Positions 18,149 through 27,107 of a DNA stretch of 64,000 nucleotides are shown here, in pieces. Below the pieces are notes generated by a model. It did not search any database. It was not told the origin of the DNA and saw only the letters and a list, made by a program, of their open reading frames with translations. Every line of letters begins with the position of its first letter. Positions within the stretch are counted from its first letter, which is position 1. The stretch is taken from positions 2,418,001-2,482,000 of the forward strand of contig NZ_CP048833.1 in NCBI RefSeq assembly GCF_012971725.1. Reading direction: 5' to 3'. A program made the translations under genes and the position numbers. This DNA comes from Pseudomonas multiresinivorans. GTDB lineage: Bacteria; Pseudomonadota; Gammaproteobacteria; Pseudomonadales; Pseudomonadaceae.

Positions 18149-18748
18149 ATGAATCAGCCGTACCAGCTTCAGTACACCTACGGGTTCGCCCGGATGGCGT
18201 TGCGTGATCAGGTGGTGTTCAAGTCCATCGTCGGCCTGCTCAGTGGTCGCACGTTGGCGAGCTGGGCGTATGTCGATGGCCCGGCCGACCTGCTGGTAGA
18301 GGGGGAGGAGGGCGAGCCGCGGGTGCAGTTGCGTACGGCCGAGGGCGAGCCGCTCTGGGTGCACTGGCCGCTGCGTGCCAGCGAGGTATTCGATTGCCTG
18401 GAGCGTGCCGCTCGCGCCATCGGCCAGCGGCCGGCGCAGTCCACGGGTGAAGCCCTGCGCCTGAAGCACTGGCCGGCAGCGTCGCTGCTCAAGGCTGATC
18501 ACCGCTACGTCCGGCTGGCCACTTTGCTCTGTGCAAGGACCATGAGCCTGGACGAGCTTTGCGAGCGCTCCGGCGTGCCGCGCCATGTGGCGGAGAGTTT
18601 CGTTCGCCTGATGGCTGCCCATGAAATGCTCCAGCCTGGCGAGGCCCTGCCGGCGCGGCCCGAGCAACAGGCAGCCGCCCCCGCCGGCCTGCTGGCGCGC
18701 ATCCGCCGCCACTTCGGCCTTGGCGGTGCTTCGGAGGCCGGTCGATGA
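18149..18748 (+). CDS. Uncharacterised protein, first gene of riboswitch-controlled GTPase/roadblock operon
   Basis: The 199-residue soluble protein (MNQPYQLQYTYGFARMALRD...) is not a family I recognise. The N-terminal two thirds look alpha/beta. Residues about 115-160 (RYVRLATLLCARTMSLDELCERSGV then VAESFVRLMAAHEMLQPG) resemble a winged-helix or ASCH-like helical module, followed by a Pro/Ala-rich linker and a basic end (LLARIRRHFGL). AAGGGAG precedes the ATG at 18149; an upstream TTG (18125) in frame is less likely. The stop overlaps the GTPase start, so translation is coupled. By position it may be analogous to CvnC/DUF742 of actinobacterial conservons; this is inference. Confidence 0.8.
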   Translation: MNQPYQLQYTYGFARMALRDQVVFKSIVGLLSGRTLASWAYVDGPADLLVEGEEGEPRVQLRTAEGEPLWVHWPLRASEVFDCLERAARAIGQRPAQSTGEALRLKHWPAASLLKADHRYVRLATLLCARTMSLDELCERSGVPRHVAESFVRLMAAHEMLQPGEALPARPEQQAAAPAGLLARIRRHFGLGGASEAGR

Positions 18749-19275
18749 GGGAATACAAGATCCTCTTCACCGGCACCATGGGCGCCGGCAAAACCACCGC
18801 CATCGCCGCGATCAGCGATATCGAGCCGGTCAGCACCGATGTGCAGAACAACGATCCCAACCTGGACAAGGCACGCACCACGGTCGGCCTGGACTACGGC
18901 GAAGTGGTGCTCGGGCCCGATGAGCGCCTGCGCCTGTATGGCACGCCCGGTCAGGCGCGCTTCGCCTTCATGTGGGGCATCCTCGCGCGCGGTGCGCTGG
19001 GGCTGGTGATCCTGATCGACAACTCGCGGCCCGATCCGCTGGGTGACCTGCAGGTTTACCTCGATGGCTTTGCCGACTGCATCGCCGGCGCGCCCTGTGT
19101 CATCGGCGTCGGGCGTCTGCCAGGGCATCCCGTCCCCGGCCTGGATGACTACGCCGCGGCACTGGCGCGGGCCGGTCACAGCTTCCCGGTCGTCGAGGTG
19201 GACGTACGCGAGGCGGAGCAGGTGCGCATGCTGCTCGACCTGCTCCTGCTGCAACTGGAATGCACGGCGGCCTGA
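18745..19275 (+). CDS. MglA/CvnD-like small GTPase
   Basis: The 176-residue Ras-superfamily protein of the bacterial MglA/CvnD type (COG2229-like) has the P-loop GTMGAGKTT at about residues 10-18, a switch I region with threonine (ARTTVGLDYGEV), and a switch II YGTPGQARF in place of DxxGQ. No N/TKxD guanine-specificity motif is seen: the strand after VIGVGR lacks it. Such GTPases act with roadblock proteins as polarity or signalling switches. It overlaps the preceding gene by 4 bp and is followed by two roadblock genes. Confidence 0.87.
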   Translation: MREYKILFTGTMGAGKTTAIAAISDIEPVSTDVQNNDPNLDKARTTVGLDYGEVVLGPDERLRLYGTPGQARFAFMWGILARGALGLVILIDNSRPDPLGDLQVYLDGFADCIAGAPCVIGVGRLPGHPVPGLDDYAAALARAGHSFPVVEVDVREAEQVRMLLDLLLLQLECTAA

Positions 19276-19307
19276 AGCCTGACGTTTGCAACCGACTGGA
19301 GTCGACC

Positions 19308-19718
19308 ATGGAACACGCCTTGACGAGCTTGCCGGAAAGACTGCGCAACGACGCCGAGCAGGCGTTGGATGAGCTCGGCGCCAGCCTGGGGCGGCTGAGC
19401 GCAGCGGTGATCGCCACTACCGATGGCTTCGAAGTGGCCTCCCGCGCCGGCAAGGGGCTGGAGGTCTCCAAGCTGGCAGCCATGGCCTGCTCGATTTCGG
19501 CCCTCGGCGCCATGGTCGGCCAGGAGAGCGAGGTCGGCCCGCACCAGAACGTGATAGTCGAGGCGAGCGAGGGCTACATCGTGATCGTCGACATACCGCA
19601 TCCGAGCCACCCGATGATCCTCAACCTGGTCGCCGATCGCGAGGAGATGCTTGGTCAGGTGCTCTATCAGGCCAAGCGAACGGCAACCCGGCTGGCGGAT
19701 CTGTCGCTGGCCGGCTGA
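19308..19718 (+). CDS. Roadblock/LC7 domain protein (MglB/CvnB-like)
   Basis: The 136-residue protein has the roadblock/LC7 fold: LGRLSAAVIATTDGFEVASRAG followed by the long helix KLAAMACSISALGAMVG and the strand GYIVIVDIPHP. MglB and CvnB proteins of this type bind and regulate the partner GTPase. Start chosen at ATG 19308 with GGAG ten bases upstream; the frame is open to 19260 but without a good site. It lies 32 bp after the GTPase gene. Confidence 0.87.
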   Translation: MEHALTSLPERLRNDAEQALDELGASLGRLSAAVIATTDGFEVASRAGKGLEVSKLAAMACSISALGAMVGQESEVGPHQNVIVEASEGYIVIVDIPHPSHPMILNLVADREEMLGQVLYQAKRTATRLADLSLAG

Positions 19719-19789
19719 GACAAAAGGCTTCGCGGCGCGCGCGGTCGCGGGGCCCCTATAACAGGACGCGCACTCAAGGAGTAATCGCT

Positions 19790-20149
19790 ATGGCAGCACT
19801 GCAACAATCGCTGGACGAACTGCTGAACCTGGATGGTGCCCTGGCGTCGGCCGTGGTGGATGCCAAGAGCGGCATGCTGCTCGGGCAGGCAGGAGGCGGC
19901 GTGGACCTGGAACTGGCGGCGGCGGGCAACACCGAGGTGGTTCGCGCCAAGCTCAAGACCATGAAGTCCCTGGCGCTCAACGACGTGATCGAGGACATCC
20001 TCATCACCCTCGGCCGGCAATACCACATCATCCGCCCGATGGCGAAGCACGAAGGGGTGTTCATGTACTACGTGCTGGACAAGGTGAAAGCCAACCTGGC
20101 GCTGGCGCGGCGCAAGTTGCAGGAGGTCGAGGCACAGGTGGCGATCTGA
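19790..20149 (+). CDS. Second roadblock-like protein
   Basis: The 119-residue protein is divergent from its neighbour but has the same order of elements: LDELLNLDGALASAVVDAKSGMLLG, a helix region with KLKTMKSLALNDVIEDILITLG, then HIIRPMAKHEGVFMYYVLDK as the strand and a terminal helix KANLALARRKLQE. This matches a roadblock/LC7 domain. It is preceded by a clear AAGGAG. Two different roadblock proteins in one operon suggest a heterodimer or two GTPase regulators, which is inference. Confidence 0.78.
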   Translation: MAALQQSLDELLNLDGALASAVVDAKSGMLLGQAGGGVDLELAAAGNTEVVRAKLKTMKSLALNDVIEDILITLGRQYHIIRPMAKHEGVFMYYVLDKVKANLALARRKLQEVEAQVAI

Positions 20150-20163
20150 GGTGAGCTGATGGA

Positions 20164-20191
20164 CGTGGGCGGGCGGGGAGGCCCGCCCACG
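20164..20191. terminator. Strong hairpin at end of roadblock operon
   Basis: CGTGGGCGGGC / GCCCGCCCACG form a perfect 11-bp stem around a GGGGAG loop, between the roadblock operon and the convergent yggL gene. It lacks a proper T-run, so termination strength is uncertain. Confidence 0.6.
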
Positions 20192-20208
20192 CTTTGCACA
20201 AGGAGTGC

Positions 20209-20562
20209 TTACTCCTCGAACAGGCCGTGCCAGCAGTCGCTCAGCTCGCCCAGTTCGAAGGACTTCACCCAGGACTGCTTTTCCAGCCACAGGCGAGTGG
20301 TCTCGCGGTCGGCTTCGGTCAGGCTGCCGACAGCGTTCAGGCACAGGTAGCCGGTGAACTCGCCGTCTTCGGTGGCGCCGCCGACGAAGACCCAGCCTTC
20401 GGATTCGACGAAGGCGATCCACTGGTTGAGCACGTCATCCAGGTCGCCGGTGTAGTTCACTTCGAGGCTGAAGCCGAACTCCTGGAACTCGGCCAGGCGC
20501 AGCTTCTTCAGCAGGCGGCGTTTGCGAGGCTTGGCCATTTGTTCGGGGGTGAGGTATTTCAT
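20209..20562 (-). CDS. yggL: YggL family (DUF469) 50S ribosome-associated protein
   Basis: The 117-residue protein of the YggL family starts MKYLTPEQMAKPRKRRLLKKLRLAEFQE and ends with LCLNAVGSLTEADRETTRLWL, both family hallmarks. YggL is known to bind the 50S subunit in E. coli. AGAGAGAGTC precedes the start. It is a single gene upstream of metH's 3' end, convergent with the roadblock operon. Confidence 0.88.
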   Translation of the reverse strand: MKYLTPEQMAKPRKRRLLKKLRLAEFQEFGFSLEVNYTGDLDDVLNQWIAFVESEGWVFVGGATEDGEFTGYLCLNAVGSLTEADRETTRLWLEKQSWVKSFELGELSDCWHGLFEE

Positions 20563-20751
20563 CTGTGACTCTCTCTTCAGCGGAAGCCTGGCGGGTGGCC
20601 AGCTTCGATCCGTTTTGCCCTGGGGGTGCCCAGGATGGCGGGATTATCCCGCATCTGCGCAGGATATGCAGCGAAGCTTTTCCCCAGGCCCCGGACCTGC
20701 CTGACGAAACCGCCGCGCCGGGAGGGCCCGGTCGCGGCGTTGGGCGTCAGA

Positions 20752-23700
20752 TCAGTTGTCGTAGCCCAGGTTCGGCGACAGCCAGCGCTCGCTGGTGCTG
20801 ATTTCCTGGTCCTTGCGCGCGCTGTAGCGTTCGATCTGGTCCTTGTCGAGCTTGCCGACGGCGAAGTACTGCGCCTGCGGGTGGGCGAAGTACCAGCCGC
20901 TGACGGCGGCGGCGGGAAACATGGCGTAGTGCTCGGTCAGGGTGACGCCGGACAGGCCCTGCGGATCGAGCAGCTGGAACAGCGTGCCCTTCTCGGTGTG
21001 GTCCGGGCAGGCCGGATAGCCGGGCGCCGGGCGGATGCCGACGTACTGCTCCTTGATCAGCGCCTCGTTGCTCAGGTGTTCCTCGGGCTGATAGCCCCAG
21101 TACTCCTTGCGCACGCGCTCGTGCAGCCATTCGGCGCAGGCTTCGGCGAGGCGGTCGGCCAGTGCCTTGACCATGATCGCGCTGTAGTCGTCGCCCTTGG
21201 CCTCGTAGGCCTTGGCCACTTCCTCGGCACCGATGCCGGCGGTGGTGATGAAGCCGCCGACATAGTCCTTCACGCCGCTTTCCTTCGGCGCGACGAAGTC
21301 GGCCAGGCTGAAGTTCGGCTTGCCGTCGGGCTTGATGGTCTGCTGGCGCAGGTGGTGCAGGGTGGCCAGCTTGTGGCCGTCGTCGCCGTAGACTTCCAGG
21401 TCGTCGTGGTGCACCTGGTTGGCCGGCCAGAAGCCCAGCACCGCACGGGACTTGATCAGCTTCTCGTCGATCAGCTTCTTCAGCAGCGCCTGGGCGTCGT
21501 TGAACAGGCTGGTGGCCGCTTCGCCGACGACCTCGTCGGTGAGGATGCGCGGGTACTTGCCGGCCAGGTCCCAGGAGATGAAGAAGGGCGTCCAGTCGAT
21601 GTACTCGGCCAGCACGTTGAGGTCGATATCATCCAGCACCTTGACGCCGGTGAAGCTCGGCACCGGCGGCTGGTAGCCGGCCCAGTCGAACTTCGGCTTG
21701 GCGGCGATGGCCTGTTCGTAGCTCAGGCGCTCGGTGCGCGCGCTGCGGTTGGCGGTACGTTCGCGCACTTCCGCGTATTCCTCGCGCAGCTTGCGGGCGT
21801 ACTCGGGCTTCATTTCCTTGGACAGCAGAGTGGTCGCCACGCCCACCGCGCGGGAGGCGTCGGTGACGTAGACCACCGCATCGTTGCTGTACTGCGGGTC
21901 GATCTTCACCGCGGTGTGCGCCTTGGAGGTGGTGGCGCCGCCGATCAGCAGGGGCAGGCTGAAGTTCTGCCGCTGCATTTCCTTGGCGACGTGGACCATC
22001 TCGTCCAGCGACGGCGTGATCAGGCCGGACAGGCCGATGATGTCGCACTTCTGCTCGCGGGCGGTCTGCAGGATCTTCTCCGCCGGGACCATCACGCCCA
22101 GGTCGACGATGTCGTAGCCGTTGCAGCCCAGCACCACGCCAACGATGTTCTTGCCGATGTCGTGGACGTCACCCTTCACCGTGGCCATGAGGATCTTGCC
22201 CTTGGCCTCGGGCTTGTCGCCTTTCTCTGCCTCGATGAAGGGAATCAGGTGCGCCACGGCCTGCTTCATCACGCGGGCGGATTTCACCACCTGCGGGAGG
22301 AACATCTTGCCGGCGCCGAACAGGTCACCGACCACGTTCATGCCGTTCATCAGCGGGCCTTCGATGACTTCGATGGGGCGCGCGCACTTCTGCCGGCATT
22401 CCTCGGTGTCTTCGACGATGAAAGTGGTGATGCCCTTGACCAGTGCGTGCTCCAGGCGCTTCTCGACGCTGTGGCTGCGCCACTCTTCGTCTTCCACTTC
22501 CTTGACCGCGCCGCCGCCCTTGTAGTTGTCGGCGATGGCCAGCAACGCCTCGGTGGCATCCGGGCTGCGGTTGAGCACCACGTCCTCGACCTTGTCGCGC
22601 AGCTCCTGCGGGATCTCGTCGTAGATCTCCAGCTGGCCGGCGTTGACGATGCCCATGGTCAGGCCGTTCTGGATCGCGTAGTAGAGGAACACCGAGTGGA
22701 TCGCCTCGCGCACCGGGTTGTTGCCACGGAACGAGAACGACACGTTGGACACCCCGCCCGAGGTCAGGGCGTAGGGCAGGTTGTCGCGGATGTAGGCGCA
22801 GGCCTCGATGAAGTCGACCGCGTAGTTGTTGTGTTCCTCGATGCCGGTGGCGACCGCGAAGATGTTCGGGTCGAAGATGATGTCTTCCGCCGGGAAGCCC
22901 ACTTCGTTGACCAGGATATCGTAGGAGCGCTGGCAGATTTCTTCCTTGCGCGCCTGGGTATCGGCCTGGCCGGCTTCGTCGAAGGCCATCACCACCACGG
23001 CGGCGCCATAGCGCTTGCACAGGCGGGCGTGGTGCTTGAACTGCTCGACGCCTTCCTTCATGGAAATCGAGTTGACGATGCCCTTGCCCTGGATGCACTT
23101 CAGGCCGGCTTCGATCACCTCCCACTTGGAGGAGTCGATCATGATCGGCACGCGGGAGATGTCCGGCTCGGAGGCGATCAGGTTGAGGAACTTCACCATG
23201 GCCGCCTTGGAGTCGAGCATGCCCTCGTCCATGTTGATGTCGATCACCTGGGCGCCGGCTTCCACCTGCTGCTGCGCCACTTCCAGCGCTTCGGCGTAGT
23301 TCTCCTCGCGGATCAGCCGCGCGAACTTGGCCGAGCCGGTGATGTTGGTGCGCTCGCCGACGTTCACGAACAGCGAGTTGCGGTCGATGGTGAAGGGCTC
23401 GAGGCCGGACAGGCGGCAGGCCTTGGGAATCTCCGGGATGGCGCGCGGCGCGTACTTGGCTACGGCCTTGGCGATGGCCTCGATATGGCCCGGCGTGGTG
23501 CCGCAGCAACCGCCGATGATGTTGAGGAAGCCGGAGGAGGCGAACTCCTCCACGACCACCGCCATTTCCGCCGGGGTCTCGTCGTACTCACCGAAGGCGT
23601 TCGGCAGGCCGGCGTTGGGGTGGGCGGAGACGTGGGTCCCGGCCTTGGTCGCCAGCTCTTCCAGGTACGGGCGCAACTCTTTCGCGCCGAGGGCGCAGTT

Positions 23701-24444
23701 GAGGCCGACGGAGATCGGGTTGGCGTGGCGCACCGAGTTCCAGAAGGCTTCGGTGGTCTGGCCGGACAGGGTGCGGCCGGAGGCGTCGGTGATGGTGCCG
23801 GAGATCATGATCGGCAGCTCGACGCCCAGCTCTTCATAAACGCCCTGCACAGCGAAGATCGCCGCCTTGGCGTTGAGGGTGTCGAAGATGGTCTCGATCA
23901 GGATCAGGTCGGCGCCGCCCTCGATCAGGCCACGGGTGGATTCGCTGTAGTTCTCCACCAGCTCGTCGAAGGTGACGTTGCGGAAACCGGGGTCGTTTAC
24001 GTCCGGGGAGATCGAGCAGGTGCGGCTGGTCGGGCCGAGGACGCCGGCGACGAAGCGCGGGCGGTCCGGGGTCTCGGCGGTCTTGGCGTCGGCCACTTCA
24101 CGGGCCAGGCGCGCGCCCTCGACGTTCATCTCGTAGGCCAGATCCTGCATGTCGTAGTCGGCCTGCGACACGCGGGTGGCGTTGAAGGTGTTGGTCTCGA
24201 GGATGTCGGCGCCGGCATCGAGATAAGCCTTCTCGATGGCCTGGATCACATCCGGGCGGCTGAGCAGCAGCAGGTCGTTGTTGCCCTTCACGTCGCTCGG
24301 CCAGTCGGCGAAGCGCGCGCCACGGTAGTCCTCTTCCTGCAGCTTGTAGCTCTGGATCATGGTGCCCATGCCGCCGTCGAGGATCAGGATGCGCTCCTTG
24401 AGGGCTTGCTGGAGGGCTTGCAGGCGTGCGGCACGGTCGATCAT
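20752..24444 (-). CDS. metH: Cobalamin-dependent methionine synthase MetH
   Basis: The 1230-residue cytoplasmic enzyme transfers methyl from 5-methyl-THF to homocysteine. Domains in order: homocysteine-binding (GGMGTMIQSYKL start, zinc ligands in GLNCALGAKELR and IIGGCCGTTPGH), pterin-binding (NVGERTNITGSAKF), cap and B12-binding with DVHDIGKNIVGVVL (His as cobalt ligand), and the AdoMet reactivation domain (RPAPGYPACPDHTE). The start MIDRAARLQALQ at 24444 fits the family; the longer frame to 24639 runs into the cti promoter. No cobalamin or SAM riboswitch was recognised upstream. Confidence 0.96.
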   Translation of the reverse strand: MIDRAARLQALQQALKERILILDGGMGTMIQSYKLQEEDYRGARFADWPSDVKGNNDLLLLSRPDVIQAIEKAYLDAGADILETNTFNATRVSQADYDMQDLAYEMNVEGARLAREVADAKTAETPDRPRFVAGVLGPTSRTCSISPDVNDPGFRNVTFDELVENYSESTRGLIEGGADLILIETIFDTLNAKAAIFAVQGVYEELGVELPIMISGTITDASGRTLSGQTTEAFWNSVRHANPISVGLNCALGAKELRPYLEELATKAGTHVSAHPNAGLPNAFGEYDETPAEMAVVVEEFASSGFLNIIGGCCGTTPGHIEAIAKAVAKYAPRAIPEIPKACRLSGLEPFTIDRNSLFVNVGERTNITGSAKFARLIREENYAEALEVAQQQVEAGAQVIDINMDEGMLDSKAAMVKFLNLIASEPDISRVPIMIDSSKWEVIEAGLKCIQGKGIVNSISMKEGVEQFKHHARLCKRYGAAVVVMAFDEAGQADTQARKEEICQRSYDILVNEVGFPAEDIIFDPNIFAVATGIEEHNNYAVDFIEACAYIRDNLPYALTSGGVSNVSFSFRGNNPVREAIHSVFLYYAIQNGLTMGIVNAGQLEIYDEIPQELRDKVEDVVLNRSPDATEALLAIADNYKGGGAVKEVEDEEWRSHSVEKRLEHALVKGITTFIVEDTEECRQKCARPIEVIEGPLMNGMNVVGDLFGAGKMFLPQVVKSARVMKQAVAHLIPFIEAEKGDKPEAKGKILMATVKGDVHDIGKNIVGVVLGCNGYDIVDLGVMVPAEKILQTAREQKCDIIGLSGLITPSLDEMVHVAKEMQRQNFSLPLLIGGATTSKAHTAVKIDPQYSNDAVVYVTDASRAVGVATTLLSKEMKPEYARKLREEYAEVRERTANRSARTERLSYEQAIAAKPKFDWAGYQPPVPSFTGVKVLDDIDLNVLAEYIDWTPFFISWDLAGKYPRILTDEVVGEAATSLFNDAQALLKKLIDEKLIKSRAVLGFWPANQVHHDDLEVYGDDGHKLATLHHLRQQTIKPDGKPNFSLADFVAPKESGVKDYVGGFITTAGIGAEEVAKAYEAKGDDYSAIMVKALADRLAEACAEWLHERVRKEYWGYQPEEHLSNEALIKEQYVGIRPAPGYPACPDHTEKGTLFQLLDPQGLSGVTLTEHYAMFPAAAVSGWYFAHPQAQYFAVGKLDKDQIERYSARKDQEISTSERWLSPNLGYDN

Positions 24445-24616
24445 TGGGATACCTGGAAAAGGGCGTGGCGAAAGGTCGCTGATGATAGCAAAGCTGCATG
24501 GCTTTCCGGTGGTTCGCGGTTTTCCATGAATTCTGCTCATGTTTAATCTTTCGTTGGAGCGCATTGAGGCGGCTCTCCCGCTAGAATTCGCCCATCCTGA
24601 TGGTTTGGAGTCTTTT

Positions 24617-26905
24617 ATGTTCCTGCGAGCCCGCTTCACGTTGTTGATCGCCTCCCTGCTGTTTTCAGCGTTATCCGTGGCTGGGGAGCTGTCTTATACG
24701 CGGGATATCCAACCGATCTTCACCGAGAAATGCGTGGCCTGCCACGCCTGCTACGACTCGCCGTGCCAGCTCAACCTGACGGCCGCCGAGGGCGCGCAGC
24801 GCGGGGCGAACAAGCTGCCGGTGTACGACGGCGCACGGACGAAGGCGCAGGACCCGACACGGTTGTTCCTCGACGCCCATGGCGCGGATGCCTGGCGGCG
24901 CAAGGACTTCTGGTCGGTGCTCGATGGCCGCGGCAGCCAGGCGGCGCTGATGGCGCGGATGATCGACCTGGGGCATGACCACCCGCTGGTGCCCAACGCG
25001 AAGATCCCCGATGGGCTGGACCTGTCGATCAACCGCACCAACCAGTGCCCGACGCCCGAGACCATCGATGACTTCGTGGCGAAGAATCCGCGCAGCGGCA
25101 TGCCCTTCGCCGTCACCGGCCTGACCGACAAGCAGCTGAAAACCATCAAGACCTGGCTGGCCCAGGGCGCGCCGGTGGACGAGCAGGCCTGGCAGCCGGG
25201 CAGCGGCGAGGCGCAGCAGATCGCCGAGTGGGAAAGCTTCCTCAACCAGCCCGGTGCCCGTCAGAGCCTGGTGTCGCGCTGGATCTACGAGCACCTGTTC
25301 CTCGCCCACCTGTACTTCACCGAGCGCGGCGAGCCGGGGCACTTCTTCCAGCTGGTGCGCTCGCGCACGCCCAGCGGCCAGCCCATCGACCCCATCGCCA
25401 CGCGGCGGCCCAACGACGATCCGGGCAATACGTTCTACTACCGCCTGTGGCCGATCCAGGGTGTGATCGTGCACAAGACGCACATCACCTATCCGCTCAA
25501 CGAGGCGCGGCTCAAGCGCAATCAGGAGCTGTTCTACGGCACCGCCTGGACTACCGACAAGGTGCCCGGCTACGGCCTGCAGCACCGCGCCAACCCGTTC
25601 GTGACCTTCGAGGCGATTCCGGCGCGGGCGCGCTACCAGTTCATGCTGGACAACGCCGAGTACTTCGTCCGTACCTTCATCCGCGGGCCGGTGTGCCGCG
25701 GGCAGATCGCCACCGACGTGATCCGCGACAACTTCTGGGCGGTATTCCAGGACCCGGACCACGACCTCTACGTCACCGATCCGAAATTCCAGCACCAGGC
25801 CTCGCCGCTGCTGGCGCTGCCGGGGCAGATCGACGACGTCGGCGCGATGCTGTCGCAATGGCGTTCCTACCGCGACAAGCGCAATAAATACGAAGAGCTG
25901 CGCCAGGACGTCTATGACGAGGCGCCCGCGCCGACCTGGGCGGACATCTGGGCCGGCAACGACAACGCTGTGCTGAGCATCTTCCGCCAGTACGACAGCG
26001 CCTCGGTGCGCAAGGGCCTGATCGGCGGCGTGCCGCAGACCCTCTGGTGGATGGACTACCCGCTGCTGGAGCGCACCTACTACGGGCTGGTGGTGAACTT
26101 CGACGTGTTCGGCAATGTCGCCCACCAGGCGCAGACGCGTCTGTACTTCGACCTGATCCGCAACGGCGCCGAGCAGAACTTCCTGCGCCTGATGCCCGTC
26201 GGTGCGCGCAAGAAGCTGCTGGATGACTGGTACCAGAGCAGCGGCAAGCTGAAGATGTGGGCCGACTACTACACCACCGACAGCGACGCGCCCACCGGGC
26301 TGTTCCTGCCGGAGAAGGGCGCCAAGCTGGCCTTCGCCAAGCAATTGCTGAAGCACTACGTGGCGCTCAATGCGCGGCCCGACCCGATCAACCTGTGCGA
26401 AAACGGCGCCTGCTACCGCAACTCCGTGGCCGCGCCGCTGCAGGATGCCGAGCAGGCCTTCAGCCGGCTGGTCAGCCGCCCGGCCGCCGGCCTGCCGGTC
26501 ATCGACCAGTTCCCCGAGGCAACCATGCTGCGTGTGGAACTGCCGGACGGCCAGCGCGAAATCTACACCGTGCTGCGCAACCGTGCCCACAGCAACGTGG
26601 CCTTCATGACGGGCGAGTCGCTGCGCTACCAGCCGGGCCTGGATACCCTGACCATCTACCCGGGCGTGCTGTCGAGCTACCCGAACTTCATGTTCAACCT
26701 GAAGGCGGCTGAGGTGCGGGACTTCGTCGGCGCCCTGGAGCAGGTAAAGAGTGCGGCGGACTTCGAGAAGATCGCCGACCGCTGGGGCGTGCGTCGCAGC
26801 AACCCGCAGTTCTGGTTCTATTTCCACGATCTGGATGCCTACCTGCGCGAAACCGAGCCGGTGGAGGCAGGCGTGCTGGACATGAACCGCTACGAGAACC
26901 TGTAA
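24617..26905 (+). CDS. cti: Periplasmic fatty acid cis/trans isomerase
   Basis: The 762-residue protein has a signal peptide (residues 1-23, FTLLIASLLFSALSVAG) and a c-type heme motif CVACH at 39-43. Cti converts cis to trans unsaturated fatty acids in membrane phospholipids as a rapid solvent or heat stress response, acting without de novo synthesis. The later parts NDDPGNTFYYRLWPIQGVIVHKTHITYP and the end are characteristic of Cti. ATG at 24617 preceded by TGGAG was chosen over an upstream in-frame ATG at 24539. It is divergent from metH. Confidence 0.93.
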   Translation: MFLRARFTLLIASLLFSALSVAGELSYTRDIQPIFTEKCVACHACYDSPCQLNLTAAEGAQRGANKLPVYDGARTKAQDPTRLFLDAHGADAWRRKDFWSVLDGRGSQAALMARMIDLGHDHPLVPNAKIPDGLDLSINRTNQCPTPETIDDFVAKNPRSGMPFAVTGLTDKQLKTIKTWLAQGAPVDEQAWQPGSGEAQQIAEWESFLNQPGARQSLVSRWIYEHLFLAHLYFTERGEPGHFFQLVRSRTPSGQPIDPIATRRPNDDPGNTFYYRLWPIQGVIVHKTHITYPLNEARLKRNQELFYGTAWTTDKVPGYGLQHRANPFVTFEAIPARARYQFMLDNAEYFVRTFIRGPVCRGQIATDVIRDNFWAVFQDPDHDLYVTDPKFQHQASPLLALPGQIDDVGAMLSQWRSYRDKRNKYEELRQDVYDEAPAPTWADIWAGNDNAVLSIFRQYDSASVRKGLIGGVPQTLWWMDYPLLERTYYGLVVNFDVFGNVAHQAQTRLYFDLIRNGAEQNFLRLMPVGARKKLLDDWYQSSGKLKMWADYYTTDSDAPTGLFLPEKGAKLAFAKQLLKHYVALNARPDPINLCENGACYRNSVAAPLQDAEQAFSRLVSRPAAGLPVIDQFPEATMLRVELPDGQREIYTVLRNRAHSNVAFMTGESLRYQPGLDTLTIYPGVLSSYPNFMFNLKAAEVRDFVGALEQVKSAADFEKIADRWGVRRSNPQFWFYFHDLDAYLRETEPVEAGVLDMNRYENL

Positions 26906-26920
26906 ATCAGATCCTGAAAC

Positions 26921-27003
26921 TGTAGGACCGAGGGGGGCGTCCAGTCCTTGCTCGCGAACCATCCCCCGCTGCGGGGCTGTTCGCGAGCAAGCTCGCTCCT
27001 ACG
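26921..27003. repeat. Composite REP pair (long variant + canonical)
   Basis: The left copy (26921-26960) is the long variant, with GGACCGAGGGGGG...CAGTCC between TGTA and TTGCTCGCGAACC. The right copy is a canonical inverted REP. See also 27795 and 53626. Confidence 0.88.
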
Positions 27004-27107
27004 AAAAGCTCAGCAGCCCAGCTGCGAATTATTCCTACTAAATCAGTAGGGCTTTATCCGATCCCCCCGTTTGGCGTAAACTGGCGCCACGTTTGCGAGG
27101 AGTTGCC

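Noticed and set aside
20626..24546. A 1306-codon open frame on the plus strand
   Set aside because: It is the antisense shadow of metH; its Gly/Val/Ala/Asp-rich translation reflects codon bias.
24539..24616. A longer cti start at 24539
   Set aside because: It would put 26 residues before a clear signal peptide; ATG 24617 has its own TGGAG.
24445..24616. Cobalamin or SAM riboswitch in front of metH
   Set aside because: No conserved element of either class was seen in the 172 bp upstream.
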